Source: Heloderma charlesbogerti
Lineage: Eukaryota > Chordata > Lepidosauria > Squamata > Helodermatidae
Direction: 5' to 3'
Length of the DNA stretch: 64,000 nt
NCBI GenBank assembly: GCA_026122225.1
Contig: JANEZZ010002660.1
Location: 1 to 64,000, forward strand
In this document: in pieces, positions 31,150-41,956 of the stretch
Position numbering within the stretch: the first letter of the stretch is position 1
Layout: each line of letters opens with the position of its first letter
Translations under genes and position numbers: made by a program
Notes under the pieces: model-generated
The model's database searches: none
What the model saw: the letters and a program-made list of their open reading frames with translations, nothing else
What the model was told of the DNA's origin: nothing

Positions 31150-31735
31150 ATGCTCTTATAGGGCCCTCCACAAAGGCTATTTGTGGAGAGGGGCTCTGGC
31201 AACCTCCTGCTGCTTCTGGTGAGCACCTTCCTGGCCCATCTGTCTGTCTGCCTGCTGCTGCTTCTGAGTGGGTTTGCAAGCAGAGTCGTTCCCACCTGCA
31301 GCTCCAAGGAGTGTGGCCCAGCAAGAGACTACTTAGCTGCAGGAACCTTGAGTCAGTGGAAAAGGAGACCTTGTTTGAATCACAGAGGGGCAGATGTGCC
31401 CCACCCCCAGCCTTTTGCTGCCTTCCTAGACTATTGTTTTTAAAAGGCTACAAAAATGTAGCTAAACATAGGTGGCAGAGGAGTCAAGGATGAGGCTTGT
31501 GTGGGTTTCATTAAGCCCCCCACTCACCTTCTGATGTTCCTAAGCATCCCCCCAACCCACCTGTTGTTACTCCTTGCTCACATGGTAAACTCTCTTCCAT
31601 TAAAGCCAATGGGACTTCAGGGTGCTTAACTTTGGCTGAAACGTCCTCTTGTGCTTACAGCTGCAATGATTTTGGGTCCCAAAATAATTGTATTTGGTTT
31701 CAGTATTTGATATTTGATCATTGATATTTGACAGC
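31150..31735. other. Unclassified sequence
   Basis: No repeat or gene recognised. The hydrophobic ORF at 31183-31443 is not supported as a gene. Confidence 0.4.
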
Positions 31736-31959
31736 AGTTGAGAGTCGACCTTTATCAGGGTTCTACCCTTGATCGGGACCCCCTAAGCAACTCCTTACAG
31801 ATCTCTTGCCTCTTTAAGAGTCCCAACTTTAAACAGTTTCTTCTTTTAAACTTCCCCTTCCCGGTAATGTGGGGTTTAGGCTATAGACGTGGGGTGCCTG
31901 ACACTCTACACAGGGTTTAACCACAGCAGTATACTGGTAAATTAAAGCAAGCAAATCAC

Positions 31960-32125
31960 AACAATTGTGGTTTTAATGTTTTTATATTTTAATGTTTTTA
32001 TATTTTAATGTTTTTATATTTTATATTGTTTTACTGTGCACTTTTTGGTTTTAATTTTTGTGAACCGCCCAAAGAGCTTCGGCTGTTGGGTGGTATAGAA
32101 ATGAAATAAATAAATAAATAATAAA
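31960..32125 (+). mobile_element. L2 3' UTR with 16-bp tandem repeat
   Basis: About four copies of TTTTTATATTTTAATG in tandem, then GTGAACCGCCCAAAGAGCTT, GTTGGGTGGTATAGAAATG and AAATAAATAAATAAAT. It is the extreme 3' end of an L2. Confidence 0.85.
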
Positions 32126-32504
32126 GGTATTTACACAATAGAGCTGAGTGATACAAAAGGCATTAAGAGAAAAGAGAAGTTGAAGAGCATAAGTTCCTTT
32201 ACCCTAGCTGTACTTAAACTTCTCTAGGCTGCTTCTTCATGCTCCCCCTTCATGCTCTGCTCTTCCTGACTCTGCTCTTACTGCCTCTCTCTTTCTATTC
32301 CCTCCTCACCCAAAACCAAAAGTACTGTTTCACACCTGAAGAAATGAAACTTAACTGGGGAAATGAAAATTAAACTTAACCAGGGAAATGAAACTACTCC
32401 TCTCAGGGATACCCCCTCCCAACAAAAAACTCAGGCCTCTAGCTCTGACCTTTTTCCTTTCCTTGCCTCTGTAGGCCTCAAACCTTCACAACCTGTGATG
32501 ACAG

Positions 32505-32757
32505 TTAGCATTTGACAATGCTCAATAGCTAATGTGCAATAGTGTGTAGTATCTGTTAGTGTCTAATACTTGGCCAATACAGCTTATGAGATGTTTTCTT
32601 TTGACCCCAGCTAAAACACTCAAGAGATGCCAAAGCGCTCCATATCTGATAAAATAAAACTTAATGTAAAATTTAAATCATACATTCACATTCCAAATGC
32701 AAATTCCAAAAACTTTGGCTGAGTGGCAAAATTGGAAAATTGTACACATTTCTGTAA
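32505..32757 (+). repeat. Unnamed repeat, copy 1 (partner at 35890-36135, inverted)
   Basis: TTAGCATTTGACAATGCTCAA, GTAGTATCTGTTAGTGTC, TTGGCCAATAC, CTTATGAGATG, TCAAGAGATGCCAAA, CCAAATGCAAATTC and GAGTGGCAAAATTGGAAAA occur in the same order in the reverse complement of 35890-36135. No coding and no clear termini. It is 250 bp long and unrecognised. Confidence 0.75.
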
Positions 32758-33650
32758 GAATAAGGATTACATCAGCGGACACACAATGTTAAACTTGCTC
32801 CAAAGAAGTCAAAGAGATGTCCTACTACCTGTTCCGTCCTGGCTAGAAAAATAAATGAAATTGCATTGCTTAAACCAATGTTTCTCAGAATTGATACCTG
32901 TGTGGCACAGGTAGTATTATTTCCCCCATGATGAAAAATGAAAGTGTCCTTCATTCTGGCAAAACATAGGTATTACGTGTCCACAGATATCTCCTGTGAA
33001 ATACGACCTCTGAACCTTGGCTTTGAATCTGCTGCTTCACCCAGGTTCTACCCCCACTTTACCTGTCTTTTCAGAACAATCTGATCTCATATTACCTCTA
33101 TCCCAGGCCTGATCTTGACAACTTTGTTCATGCCCAGCTAGCCTTTGATACTTCAGTTGTCTCTACACTGCAAAAAGTAACCAGAAACATGTTTGCTTTC
33201 CACTTGGCTCATACCAATATTCTCAAATAACAAAAGAGGTTCGTGTCAGGCTAAGAAAAAAGCCCGATTTCCTGTATTAAGATTGTTATTGGCTAACCAA
33301 GACTAGGAGAAAACGGATCTTTGGCGGGATAAAATCAAATACCATGGGCTAATGCTCCCAACTGCTTGTCAGGCTGTTTGGTTACTGCCCCAGTTCTGGC
33401 TTTTGTTATCTGGATTAACTCTTCATATTCTTTTTGCAAGCAGTGATGCTTACAGCGGGAATGGGATGATATCCTTCATTTTCATAATGCAGATGTACAT
33501 GACTCAAAAAACCTTCCCGTTCCCTCCCCCAGCCCTGTAAACCAAACTGATACCTTGTTTTGCCAAACACGTAAAAGGAAGTATTTCTCCATGCAATGCA
33601 TAATAATTAACATGAAATTCACTACCACAGGCCTTTTTATTTTATTTTAG
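32758..33650. other. Unclassified sequence
   Basis: No gene or repeat recognised. Confidence 0.4.
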
Positions 33651-33960
33651 ACCAGGGGTGCTGAGCTTTCTGGAGAAGCCCTTGGGGGCTGCACTCCAGG
33701 GGTGAGCAGTGCTGAATGCAAAAGGGGTGGTGTCAAAGGCAAAAGGGTTGGAGCCAAAAAATACCGGCACATTTTCGCTTGAAGCTCTTACTGCCAGTAG
33801 CTAAGCCTCAGGAGAGGCATTTCAACGTTTTAGAATGGGGGAAAATGGCACAAAAGCCAGGAAACCACCAAGCAATCAGTGGTTGGGGGATATGGGGTGG
33901 GCCCAGCAGGTGTGGCTTTCCGAGGGTCTGCAGTGTTCCAGAAATATTGCTCCAGCAGCA
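33650..33960. mobile_element. hAT-like end fragment (candidate)
   Basis: ACCAGGGGTGCTGAGCTTTC resembles the CAGGGGTG start of hAT elements. The other end was not found. Confidence 0.3.
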
Positions 33961-34017
33961 GTGTTCTGCAAGGTTCTGGATTAGGCAAATTGATGGAGGA
34001 TAGGTCTATCGATAGCC

Positions 34018-34145
34018 ACCGCTAAATGGAGCCTCCTTGTTCAGAGATAGTCTACCTCTGAATAACAGCTGCGGACTGTTGCCCGTTGTTCCCTGGTGGG
34101 AACAGAATGCTGGACTAGACAGCATTTGGTTTGATCCTGCAGGTC
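34018..34145 (+). mobile_element. LINE 3'-UTR-type repeat (CR1-like), partial
   Basis: GAGCCTCCTTGTTCAGAG, TACCTCTGAATAACAG, GCTGGACTAGACAGCATTTG and TGATCCTGCAGG match the repeat at 15468-15592 and the reverse of 57020-57295. Confidence 0.6.
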
Positions 34146-35889
34146 AATTCTTAGACAAGGTTTGATGTTCAAAACCCAGCTTTCTCTCAATTTGATGGGC
34201 TTTTCTTTGTTGTGTCATTTCATCCACAACAGAATACTCCTGGAGTATTTCTCCTGATAAAGAAAATGCAGAGAAAGAAATATTCTGGGGAGGGGGGTTT
34301 ACAATTGCATATCTGCAACATGCAACACAGAATCTAGCCGCCTAGTACATATATAATATAGCAGGATGGGCTGAATACAGCTGTTTCCAGGGTAACTTAA
34401 TAGCAAGTTTCTAGCCCTCATGGTTGGTGGGAAAAGCTGAAAGAATGTTAGCCGTGTATTCTGCTCAGAAGCCAGAAAGGATTGGAGCTGTTGGGGCTTC
34501 CCAATGTGAGATGCCTATATACAAGTACAAAATGTTGCAACGTATTCTCACTTCCTAATAGGGGTGCTCCTGTTCAGGGCTCCAGCCAGCCATGCTCTTC
34601 TGCAGAGGGCCATTCCATCTCCCCTGCCACCAGTTTTCAGTGTTTCTTTTCCAGTGGACACTCAATATTCCATGGATTCCTCCCAGCCCACATTGAGCTG
34701 TTTCATTTTGGGGGGTGTCCTCTAAGGATTTTTTCTGTTCAGATTTGTTTGTACTTCTGCAACCCCCCTGGCTTCCCTCAAGTACACAGATTCTTCCCTC
34801 TTGTTTCTCAGTGGCCCTGTTTTGGATCCATTTCTGTCGTCACTCACCACCTCCTGGGTTCGCTATTACAGAGAGTGATGTCCACACCAGTCCACGCTTT
34901 CCCTGTGGCACTTTGATCTGTTCTCTCCCCAGCATCCTGGAAAGGCTTCATTGAAATCCTTAGATACATTTGGAGGTTCCCGGGCTAAAGCCACCTCGGA
35001 AGTCACTTGGCACATACTCAGATTCTCTCTTCTTTATGTCTTGGGCTGGAATACACATTACCAGGAAAGTTCATGGGTGGAAACAGAGGCCTTGAACCTC
35101 AGCTGGGGATGTGTGTGTAAAGCAGGGTGGGGTGGGAAGTGTAGAAGTAAAGCAATGCTCAGGGAAAGGGTTAAGCACACTATGCCTGCCAGTTTTCCCC
35201 TACAAATTCTCCCCTCCTGGTGTGGTTTTGAGTGAAGAAGCAGCAGCCAAGTGTCTGGAAAAACAAGTTTTCTGGGAACGTGTTTCTCCAGCCTTACTCA
35301 CTCATGTTTCATAGTCCAGCCCTGGTGTTGAAAGCCGGGTCCTGAGGCGAAAGGGCTAGCGCATTCTGGCTCCAGTGTTTCCCTGCTTCTTTTCTGTTTG
35401 CCCTGGTAATTGCCAAAAATTTGCAAAAAGAACAAGGGTTTGCAAGAAAACAACTTTTGAAATAATCCAGGGAAAGTAAACGCAGGCTAATTTGGATAAT
35501 GTAACCCATTAGGCCAGTTCTGTCTAGTGCAGCACGAGGGTCTTTCACAAACTTTTGAACTTGGCTTCCCCTTTCTAAACTTATGGTGCTTTCCAGGGTC
35601 TCCCAGACAAGCACCAGCCACATCTACTGTCCCTGGAGATTCTTGTGTTTATGTGCTTGCATGCAAGGAGCTGTGGAGTGGGTGGGGGTGTGGTGGGTGG
35701 AATTTAAAGGGTTAGTTTTTCGTAGCACGAACACTGCCCCCTTTCTTCCCTCTCATCTCCTCCACTCACTGATGCCCCATCCAAGTCCAAGGTGGGAAGG
35801 AGCCGAGGAACAAGGCACTGATGCCAGGTGAGGGGTCAGCATTGCCCCCTCACTTGGGGCAGGGGAAAGATGTCACTCCCAGTCCTTTC
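34146..35889. other. About 1.7 kb without recognised repeats or genes
   Basis: Two overlapping ORFs on plus (34482-34916, 34715-34954) have no domain pattern. It could hold unique intergenic or intronic DNA. Confidence 0.4.
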
Positions 35890-36135
35890 AGGGCAACCTG
35901 GAAATCTGTACAGTTTTCCAATGTTGCCACTCAATATGTGAGCAAACATTTGGATCTAGAATTTGCATTTGGAATGCATGTTTTGGCGTCTCTTGATTGT
36001 TTGGGCTGATGTCAAAAGAGGGCATCTCATAAGCATTTAGATTTGGTATTGGCCAACTATTAAACACTATCAGATACTACATGCCATTGCATGTTAGCTG
36101 TTGAGCATTGTCAAATGCTAAATGTCACTGCAGTG
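35890..36135 (-). repeat. Unnamed repeat, copy 2 (partner at 32505-32757, inverted)
   Basis: The reverse complement matches copy 1 in about ten ordered blocks. A pair of inverted copies 3.1 kb apart gives a possible large hairpin. It has the same length as copy 1, so the repeat has real boundaries. Confidence 0.75.
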
Positions 36136-36194
36136 TCTAGTGGCCCACCTGGATAGGATAGAACAGAATGGGGCAAAGCTACTGGGTGGATCTG

Positions 36195-36235
36195 CACATG
36201 CACGCACACACGTGCACGCACGCACACACACACAG
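36195..36235. repeat. (CA)n-rich microsatellite
   Basis: Irregular CACACG/CACA tract. Confidence 0.85.
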
Positions 36236-36654
36236 CGCCAGCCAGCCTTCCACACTGGACTTACGTGGGCTTCCAGGCTCAGAGATGTCAAAAATGTGTT
36301 TTGGCCAGCAGGTTATACACATAACTCATCCCATCAAAGGCAGTTGAATACCTGTGGACGCTGGGAGACATCACTTGCGGTGGCACAAATAACCTGAGGC
36401 GGTGCATTCCTTTCCCTATTGACTTCCTGCAGTTGTCAGAAGCATTCAGGAATGGATATTGTCAGGGCAGGGGGGCGGGTCGGGGATGAAACTTTGCCCA
36501 CACTGAGTGGCCTACCATAATCTTTTTCTGCACTGCCAAAACTTGAGAAGGGGTTATATGGGAAAGGGTAAAGAAATCAACGTGTCTTTGCACGATCGAG
36601 CATAAGATTGACACGTGAAACTGGAGGAGCATGTTTGAGAGCTTGGGGCTCAAT

Positions 36655-36811
36655 TATTTATTTGTTTGCTTGTTTATTAAATTTATATCCCACCTTTCCA
36701 CCACAAATGGCGTGAAAGGCAGTTGACAATGATAAAAGATGAGATAACATTCACAATCATCACTAAAACATAAAATCAAATCAACAAAATTACACAGCAC
36801 CCATCAGCTGA
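36655..36811 (-). mobile_element. L2-type 3' UTR, antisense, left half
   Basis: ATTTATTTGTTTGCTTGTTTATT then ATATCCCACCTTTCCACC is the reversed L2-like tail. The element is cut by BovB at 36812 and continues at 40042. Confidence 0.7.
36802..36811. repeat. Left target-site duplication of BovB
   Basis: CATCAGCTGA is repeated exactly at 40042-40051. Confidence 0.9.
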
Positions 36812-39800
36812 TCAGTGATCATGCCCCTTCATGGATCACTGCCTTGTTGTGGCGAAGGGGCTTGCGTAACTCAGTGAAACCATAAGCTATGCCGTGCAGG
36901 GCCACCCAAGACGGACAGGTCATGGCAGAGAGTTCTGACAAAATGTGGTCCACTGGAGAAGGAAATGGCAACCCACTCCAGTATTCTTGCCAAGAAAACC
37001 CCAGGGAACGTATCACAAGGCTAAAAGAGATGACGCCGGAAGATGAGCCCCTCAGGTCGGAAGGTGTCCAATATACTACTGGGGAAGAGCAGAGGGTATT
37101 TCCAAGTAGCGCCAGAAAGAGTGAAGCGGCTGGGCCAAAGCCGAAAGGACACTCAGCTGTGGATGTGTCTGGTGGTGAAAAGAAAATCCGATGCTGTAAA
37201 GAACAATATTGTTTAGGAACCTGGAATGTCAGATCAATGAATCAAGGTAAGCTGGAGGTGGTCAAACATGAGATGGCAAGATTGAACATCGACATCTTGG
37301 GAATCAGCGAACTAAAATGGACAGGCATGGGCGAATTTAATTCAGGTGACCATCATATCTACTACTGTGGGCAAGAATCCCTTAGAAGAAATGGAGTAGC
37401 ACTCATAGTCAACAAAAGGGTGGGAAAAGCAGTACTGGGGTACAATCTTAAAAACGATAGAATGATCTCAGTACGAATCCAAGGCAAACCATTCAACCTC
37501 ACAGTAATTCAAGTCTATGCCCCAACCACTGATGCCGAAGAAGCTGAGGTTGATCGGTTCTATGAAGACCTACAACACCTTCTAGAACTAACACCAAAAA
37601 AAGATGTCCTCTTCATCATAGGGGATTGGAATGCTAAAGTAGGAAGTCAAGAAATCACCGGGATAACAGGCAGGCATGGCCTTGGTGTACAAAATGAAGC
37701 AGGACAAAAGCTAATAGAGTTTTGCCAAGAGAACACGCTGATCATAGCAAACACTCTTTTCCAACAGCACAAGAGGCGACTCTACACATGGACATCACCA
37801 GATGGTCAATATCGAAATCAGATTGATTATGTCCTTTGCAGCCAAAGATGGAGAAGCTCCATACAGTCAGTAAAAACAAGACCTGGAGCTGACTGGCTCA
37901 GATCATGAGCTTCTTGTTGCAAAATTTCGGCTTAAATTGAGGAACGTCGGGAAAACCACTAAACCATTCAGGTATGACCTAAATCATATCCCTGATGAAT
38001 ATACAGTGGAGGTAAGGAATAGATTTAAGGGATTAGACCTGATAGACAGAGTGCCTGAGGAACTATGGACGGAGGTCCGTAACATTGTTCAGGAGGCAGC
38101 AACGGAATCCATCCCAAAGAAAAAGAAGTGCAAGAAAGCCAAGTGGCTGTATGATGAGGCTTTACAAGTAGCTCACGAAAGAAGGGAAGCGAAAAGCAAG
38201 GGAGAAAGGGGAAGATACATCCAACTGAATGCAGAGTTCCAGAGAATTGCAAGGAGAGACAAGAAGGCCTTCTTAAATGAACAATGCAAAGAAATCGAAG
38301 AAAGCAACAGAATGGGAAAGACCAGAGATCTCTTCAAGAAAATTGGAGATCTCAAGGGAACGTTTTGTGCAAAGACGGGCATGATAAAGGACAAAGAAGG
38401 CAGGGACCTCACAGAAGCAGATGAGATTAAGAAGAGGTGGCAAGAATACACAGAAGAACTATACAGGAAAGATCTGAATGTCCCTGATAGCCAGGAGAGT
38501 ACGGTCACTGAACTTGAGCCGGACATCCTCGAGAGTGAAGTCAAGTGGGCCTTAGGAAGCATTAGCAACAACAAAGCTAGCGGAGATGACAGTATTCCAG
38601 CTGAGCTAATTAAAATCCTAAAAGATGATGCTGTTAAAGTGCTGCATTCAATATGCCAACAAATCTGGAACACTCAACAATGGCCACAAGACTGGAAAAG
38701 GTCAGTTTACATTCCAATTCCAAAGAAGGGCAACGCCAAAGAGTGTTCAAACTACCGCACCATTGCGCTCATTTCACATGCCAGCAAGGTGATGCTCAAA
38801 ATCCTACAAGCTAGGCTTCAGCAGTATGCGAACCGAGAACTACCGGAAGTACAAGCTGGGTTTCGAAGAGGCAGAGGAACTAGAGATCAAATCGCCAACT
38901 TTCGCTGGATCATGGAGAAAGCAAGAGAATTCCAGAAAAACGTCTATTTCTGCTTCATTGACTACGCTAAAGCCTTTGATTGTGTGGATCACAACAAACT
39001 GTGGCAAATTCTTAAAGTGATGGGAGTACCAGACCATCTTACCTGTCTCCTGAGAAACCTGTACGAGGGTCAAGAAGCAACAGTGAGAACCAGACATGGA
39101 ACAACCGAGTGGTTCAAAATTGGGAAAGGAGTACGACAAGGCTGCATATTGTCACCCTGCTTATTTAACTTATATGCAGAGTACATCATGAGAAACGCCG
39201 GGTTGGATGAATCACAGGTCGGAATTAAGATTGCTGGGAGAATTATCAACAACCTCCGATATGCAGACGATACCACCCTAATGGCAGAAAGCGAAGAGGA
39301 TCTCAAGAGCCTCTTGTTGAGGGTGAAAGAGGAGAGTGCAAAAGCTGGTTTGAAACTCAACATTAAGAAAACGAAGATCATGGCATCTGGCCCCATCACT
39401 TCCTGGCATATAGAAGGGGAAGAAATGGAAGCAGTGACAGATTTTACTTTCCTGGGCTCCAAGATCACCGCAGATGGTGACTGTAGCCATGAAATTAAAA
39501 GACGCTTGCTCCTTGGGAGGAAAGCTATGGCAAACCTAGACAGCATAGTAAGAAGCAGAGACATCACCTTGCCGACAAAGGTCCGTCTAATCAAAGCTAT
39601 GGTTTTCCCAGTAGTAATGTATGGCTGTGAAAGCTGGACTATAAGGAAGGCTGAGCACCGAAGAATTGATGCTTTCGAACTGTGGTGCTGGAGAAGACTC
39701 TTACGAGTCCCCTGGACTGCAAGGAGGTCAAATCAGTCAATCCTAAAGGTAATCAACCCTGAGTGCTCATTGGAAGGACAGATGCTGAAGCTGAAGCTCA

Positions 39801-40041
39801 AATATTTTGGCCACCAAATGCGAAGAGAAAACTCTCTGGAAAAGACCCTGATGCTGGGAAAGACTGAAGGCAAAAGGAGAAGGGGACGGCAGAGGATGAG
39901 ATGGCTAGATAGTATCACTGATGCAATGAATATGAACTTGTCTGAGCACAGTCCGGGAGAGAGCGCAGGACAGGAAGGCCTGGCGTGCTATGGTCCATGG
40001 GGTCACGAAGAGTCGGACACGACTGAACGACTGAACAACAA
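36812..40041 (+). mobile_element. Near-full-length BovB LINE (RTE clade)
   Basis: About 3.23 kb, the size of full-length BovB, bounded by a perfect 10-bp duplication CATCAGCTGA. The 5' region carries ATGCCGTGCAGGGCCACCCA and the BovB-specific CTGGAGAAGGAAATGGCAACCC. The body encodes endonuclease then RT, and the 3' end is GACTGAACGACTGAACAACAA with no poly(A). BovB is best known for its patchy distribution in squamates, ruminants and other animals, which is ascribed to horizontal transfer. It is inserted into an L2 3' end. The frame is broken by a 2-bp loss and a 4-bp insertion. Confidence 0.97.
36889..37908 (+). pseudogene. BovB APE-type endonuclease block
   Basis: 339 codons. APE-family landmarks: the N in GTWNVRSMN (residue 113), the E in ISELKWTG (141), VYAP (209-212), the D and N of GDWNAKVG (246, 248), and IDYV (312-315). 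The final SDH motif is missing from this frame because two bases are lost near 37893: relatives read through GADCGSDHELL, here it becomes GADWLRS and stops. SDHELL can still be seen in the next frame at about 37900. Without the SDH the block would be an inactive nickase. Confidence 0.9.
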
Positions 40042-40051
40042 CATCAGCTGA
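37937..40051 (+). pseudogene. BovB reverse transcriptase block
   Basis: 704 codons with no internal stop. Order: linker, RT finger/palm (SVYIPIPKKGNAKECSNYRTIAL; GFRRGRGTRDQ; CFIDYAKAFDCVDHNKLW; GVRQGCILSPCLFNLY; NNLRYADDTTL with YADD at residues 442-445), thumb, then the basic C-terminal region. A 4-bp insertion (TCTG near 39941-39944) shifts the last 35 codons, so the usual end (...VHGVTKSRTRLND) is replaced by HSPGESAGQEGLACY.... The catalytic core is intact. Confidence 0.92.
40042..40051. repeat. Right target-site duplication of BovB
   Basis: Exact copy of CATCAGCTGA at 36802-36811. Confidence 0.9.
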
Positions 40052-40253
40052 ACCTTTGTCAGCAAACAAGTCAGCTTAAGAGGCCAAAGCCTGTCTGAAT
40101 AAAAATGGATTCGTCTGCCCATGGAAGGACATCAGAGGTGGTGCTAGCCTGATCTCCCTTGGCAGGGAGTTGCACAGCTTGGGAGCAGCCACCGAATAGG
40201 CCCTCTCCTGATTTCCTGCTAAATGTGCCTCAGATGGTGGTGGGACACAGAGA
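40052..40253 (-). mobile_element. L2-type ORF2 C-terminus, right half of split element
   Basis: The minus-strand ORF at 40076-40303 has AYSVAAPKLCNSLPREIRLAP and MSFHGQTNPFLF, the L2 C-terminal signature. It continues the L2 tail left of BovB, so BovB is the younger element. At its far side lies the hAT MITE. Confidence 0.85.
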
Positions 40254-40815
40254 TAGGGATGGGCAGACTCCCTACCTGTCGTTCTGTGGGGGAATCCACC
40301 CACGGGAGGAGGCTATCCCTCCCTCCCCCCAGAATCCGTCCAGGCCGGCTCCGCTCCATGTCGATCCTGCGGAGCCAGCTGCCTGTTTCACATCACCGCC
40401 GAATGTCGATACGGCCAGCAAAATATTTGCATAGCCTATCACGTCAAAAAACAGGGACGCAAATGGTGTAGTGGACGCCATTTGCGGCCATAAAGCTGGT
40501 AGGTTAACCTAAATGCAGCCATAAATGGCTGCATTTAGGCTAACCTACCAGCTTTACGGCTGCAAATGGCACCCACTACGCCATTTGGGTCCGGAGACTT
40601 ACTTATACAAAGATACAGCATGGCAATGGCTGCCGGCTGTATCGACTTTCACCAGTGATGCAGAGCAGGTGGCCGGCTCCACAGGATCGACGTCGAGAGG
40701 GATCCGGCCTGGACGGATTCCGCAGGGAGACAGAGGTGAGTGGTCCATTCCGCTACGGACTCCGAGGGGCCGGATTCTAAAGAAGGAGTCTGTGGTGGAA
40801 TTCTCCGCCATCCCT
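40254..40815. mobile_element. Large palindromic hAT-like MITE (about 560 bp)
   Basis: The two halves are inverted complements over most of their length. They meet in a long inner hairpin at 40458-40591 (arms of about 65 bp, centre GCAGCCATAAATGGCTGC). The ends TAGGGATGG / CCATCCCT and flanks CACAGAGA (40246-40253) / CACGGAGA (40817-40824) match at 7 of 8, as for hAT. No transposase is present. The transcript, if any, would form a long duplex. Confidence 0.85.
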
Positions 40816-40859
40816 ACACGGAGAAGGGCTTCTCCCATGCAGGCTCTTATGACAGATTA

Positions 40860-40925
40860 GATTAGACATCAAATTTGTGTCCCACTTTTCTGCACAGATT
40901 GCACACGAAGTGGCTCGCAATTGAG
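40860..40925 (-). mobile_element. LINE-type 3' tail, antisense (short)
   Basis: CAAATTTGTGTCCCACTTTTCT then CACGAAGTGGCTCGCAATTG resembles the reversed 'cccacctttct' LINE tail. Confidence 0.35.
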
Positions 40926-41955
40926 GAGGAGGAGGAGAAGGATGCTGGTGTCAATGCTGAAAAATGGCACTTTCGGGATCAATGTAGACTTGACTGTGGA
41001 AGGTGTCTATTCAGATGTCCAAGTTGCTTGCAAATAAACCCCTATGGGTGGCAATTAGCTATAGAAAAAAAAAGCTTCCATGATGCCAATGGGAGCTTTT
41101 TTCCTAAATCTAGCTGCAGTGGAGGCAGGGGGATTTGTCATGGTTGTGCTGGCGATAAGGGTTAAACCTCCCCTCCCTATGTGCTGCAGTCCTAGTGAAA
41201 ATTGCCCCCCACCAGTTCCTAGGATTTTTTTTTTTAAAGCCCTGACATGGCTTCAAATCACACTATCAACGTACCATGCAGTTAGGCCCAAAGACAGGAG
41301 AGGAAGGAAGACTCATTGGGCTCCTTCACACTGAGCTTTTATCCTGCAATTGAGATTGCTCCTTCACAGAAGTTCGCAGGCTCTTTACATGACGCCGTGA
41401 ACCCCCAAGGCATCTCCTGCACTAAATGCCCTTTGTTCCATTTTTAAATAGATCGCAGGTAATGAGCTATCAAATTACTCCTGTCTCCTGCTACTTTTAA
41501 CCTGCTGTTCCTTACACATTTAAGGCTTCAGGTGTCCTGGGCTCCCTGGTAAGCACCAGTGGTGTGTTGGAAGACCAGGGCTAAACTTCGTGGAGCAAGC
41601 AATACCCTGATAAACCATAATCTCCACTCATGGTGGTGGTCAGACCAAAGCTCCAGCCTGGGTTCCACAGCCACTGTAATCACCATCATCCACATCCCAC
41701 TGTGCCCAAGGGTTTGTGCGAACCAACCTGCCTGAAAATGGATGCACTGTTAGAAACACACACAAAACACATCTCTCTGTACATAGAAAAGTAACAAATT
41801 GGGGGAGAAAGGCTAAGCAACATCTACTCTTCCCCCTGATAGTTTACTACATGTGGGGAGATTTTTTAAAACATGGAAAGGATTCAAAAACAAAACACCT
41901 TCCTCACCCCAAGATATGCACACACCAGCAATCTGAAGTGATTCAGTTCAAAATT
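40926..41955. other. Unclassified sequence
   Basis: No gene or repeat recognised over about 1 kb. Confidence 0.4.
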
Positions 41956-41956
41956 A

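Larger units (their letters stand above)
25010..31150 (-). mobile_element. Long decayed APE-type LINE (I/Vingi-like)
   Basis: Several minus-strand ORFs read in LINE order. There is an ORF1-like region (about 29900-31128 plus 28544-29517), an apurinic-type endonuclease (27633-28425), an RT (26175-27296), and a C-terminal CCHC-like block near 25350 (CPCCSGKVEDRPHYLFYC). The 3' end near 25020 has AATAAAAGCTTGC and a short (TGAC)n tail. This group of elements with APE endonuclease and a C-terminal zinc-like motif fits the I/Jockey superfamily; Vingi, known from lizards, is my best guess and is not proven. It is interrupted by two CR1 tail fragments (28073, 28732) and a MITE (29510-29886). Confidence 0.75.

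Noticed and set aside
31183..31443. Small secreted or membrane protein
   Set aside because: The N-terminus is hydrophobic, but this comes from a CTG/CTT-rich stretch. No supporting context, splice signals or recognisable homology.
34482..34954. Overlapping plus-strand ORFs as a coding exon
   Set aside because: No conserved motif, no clear splice sites, and random-like composition in two frames at once.
36889..40051. A host gene annotation (for example 'craniofacial development protein 2-like' or 'LINE-1 type ORF2') for the long ORFs
   Set aside because: The two ORFs are the endonuclease and RT of BovB. They sit between exact target duplications, with the BovB 5' and 3' ends. Database labels of that kind are transposon misannotations.
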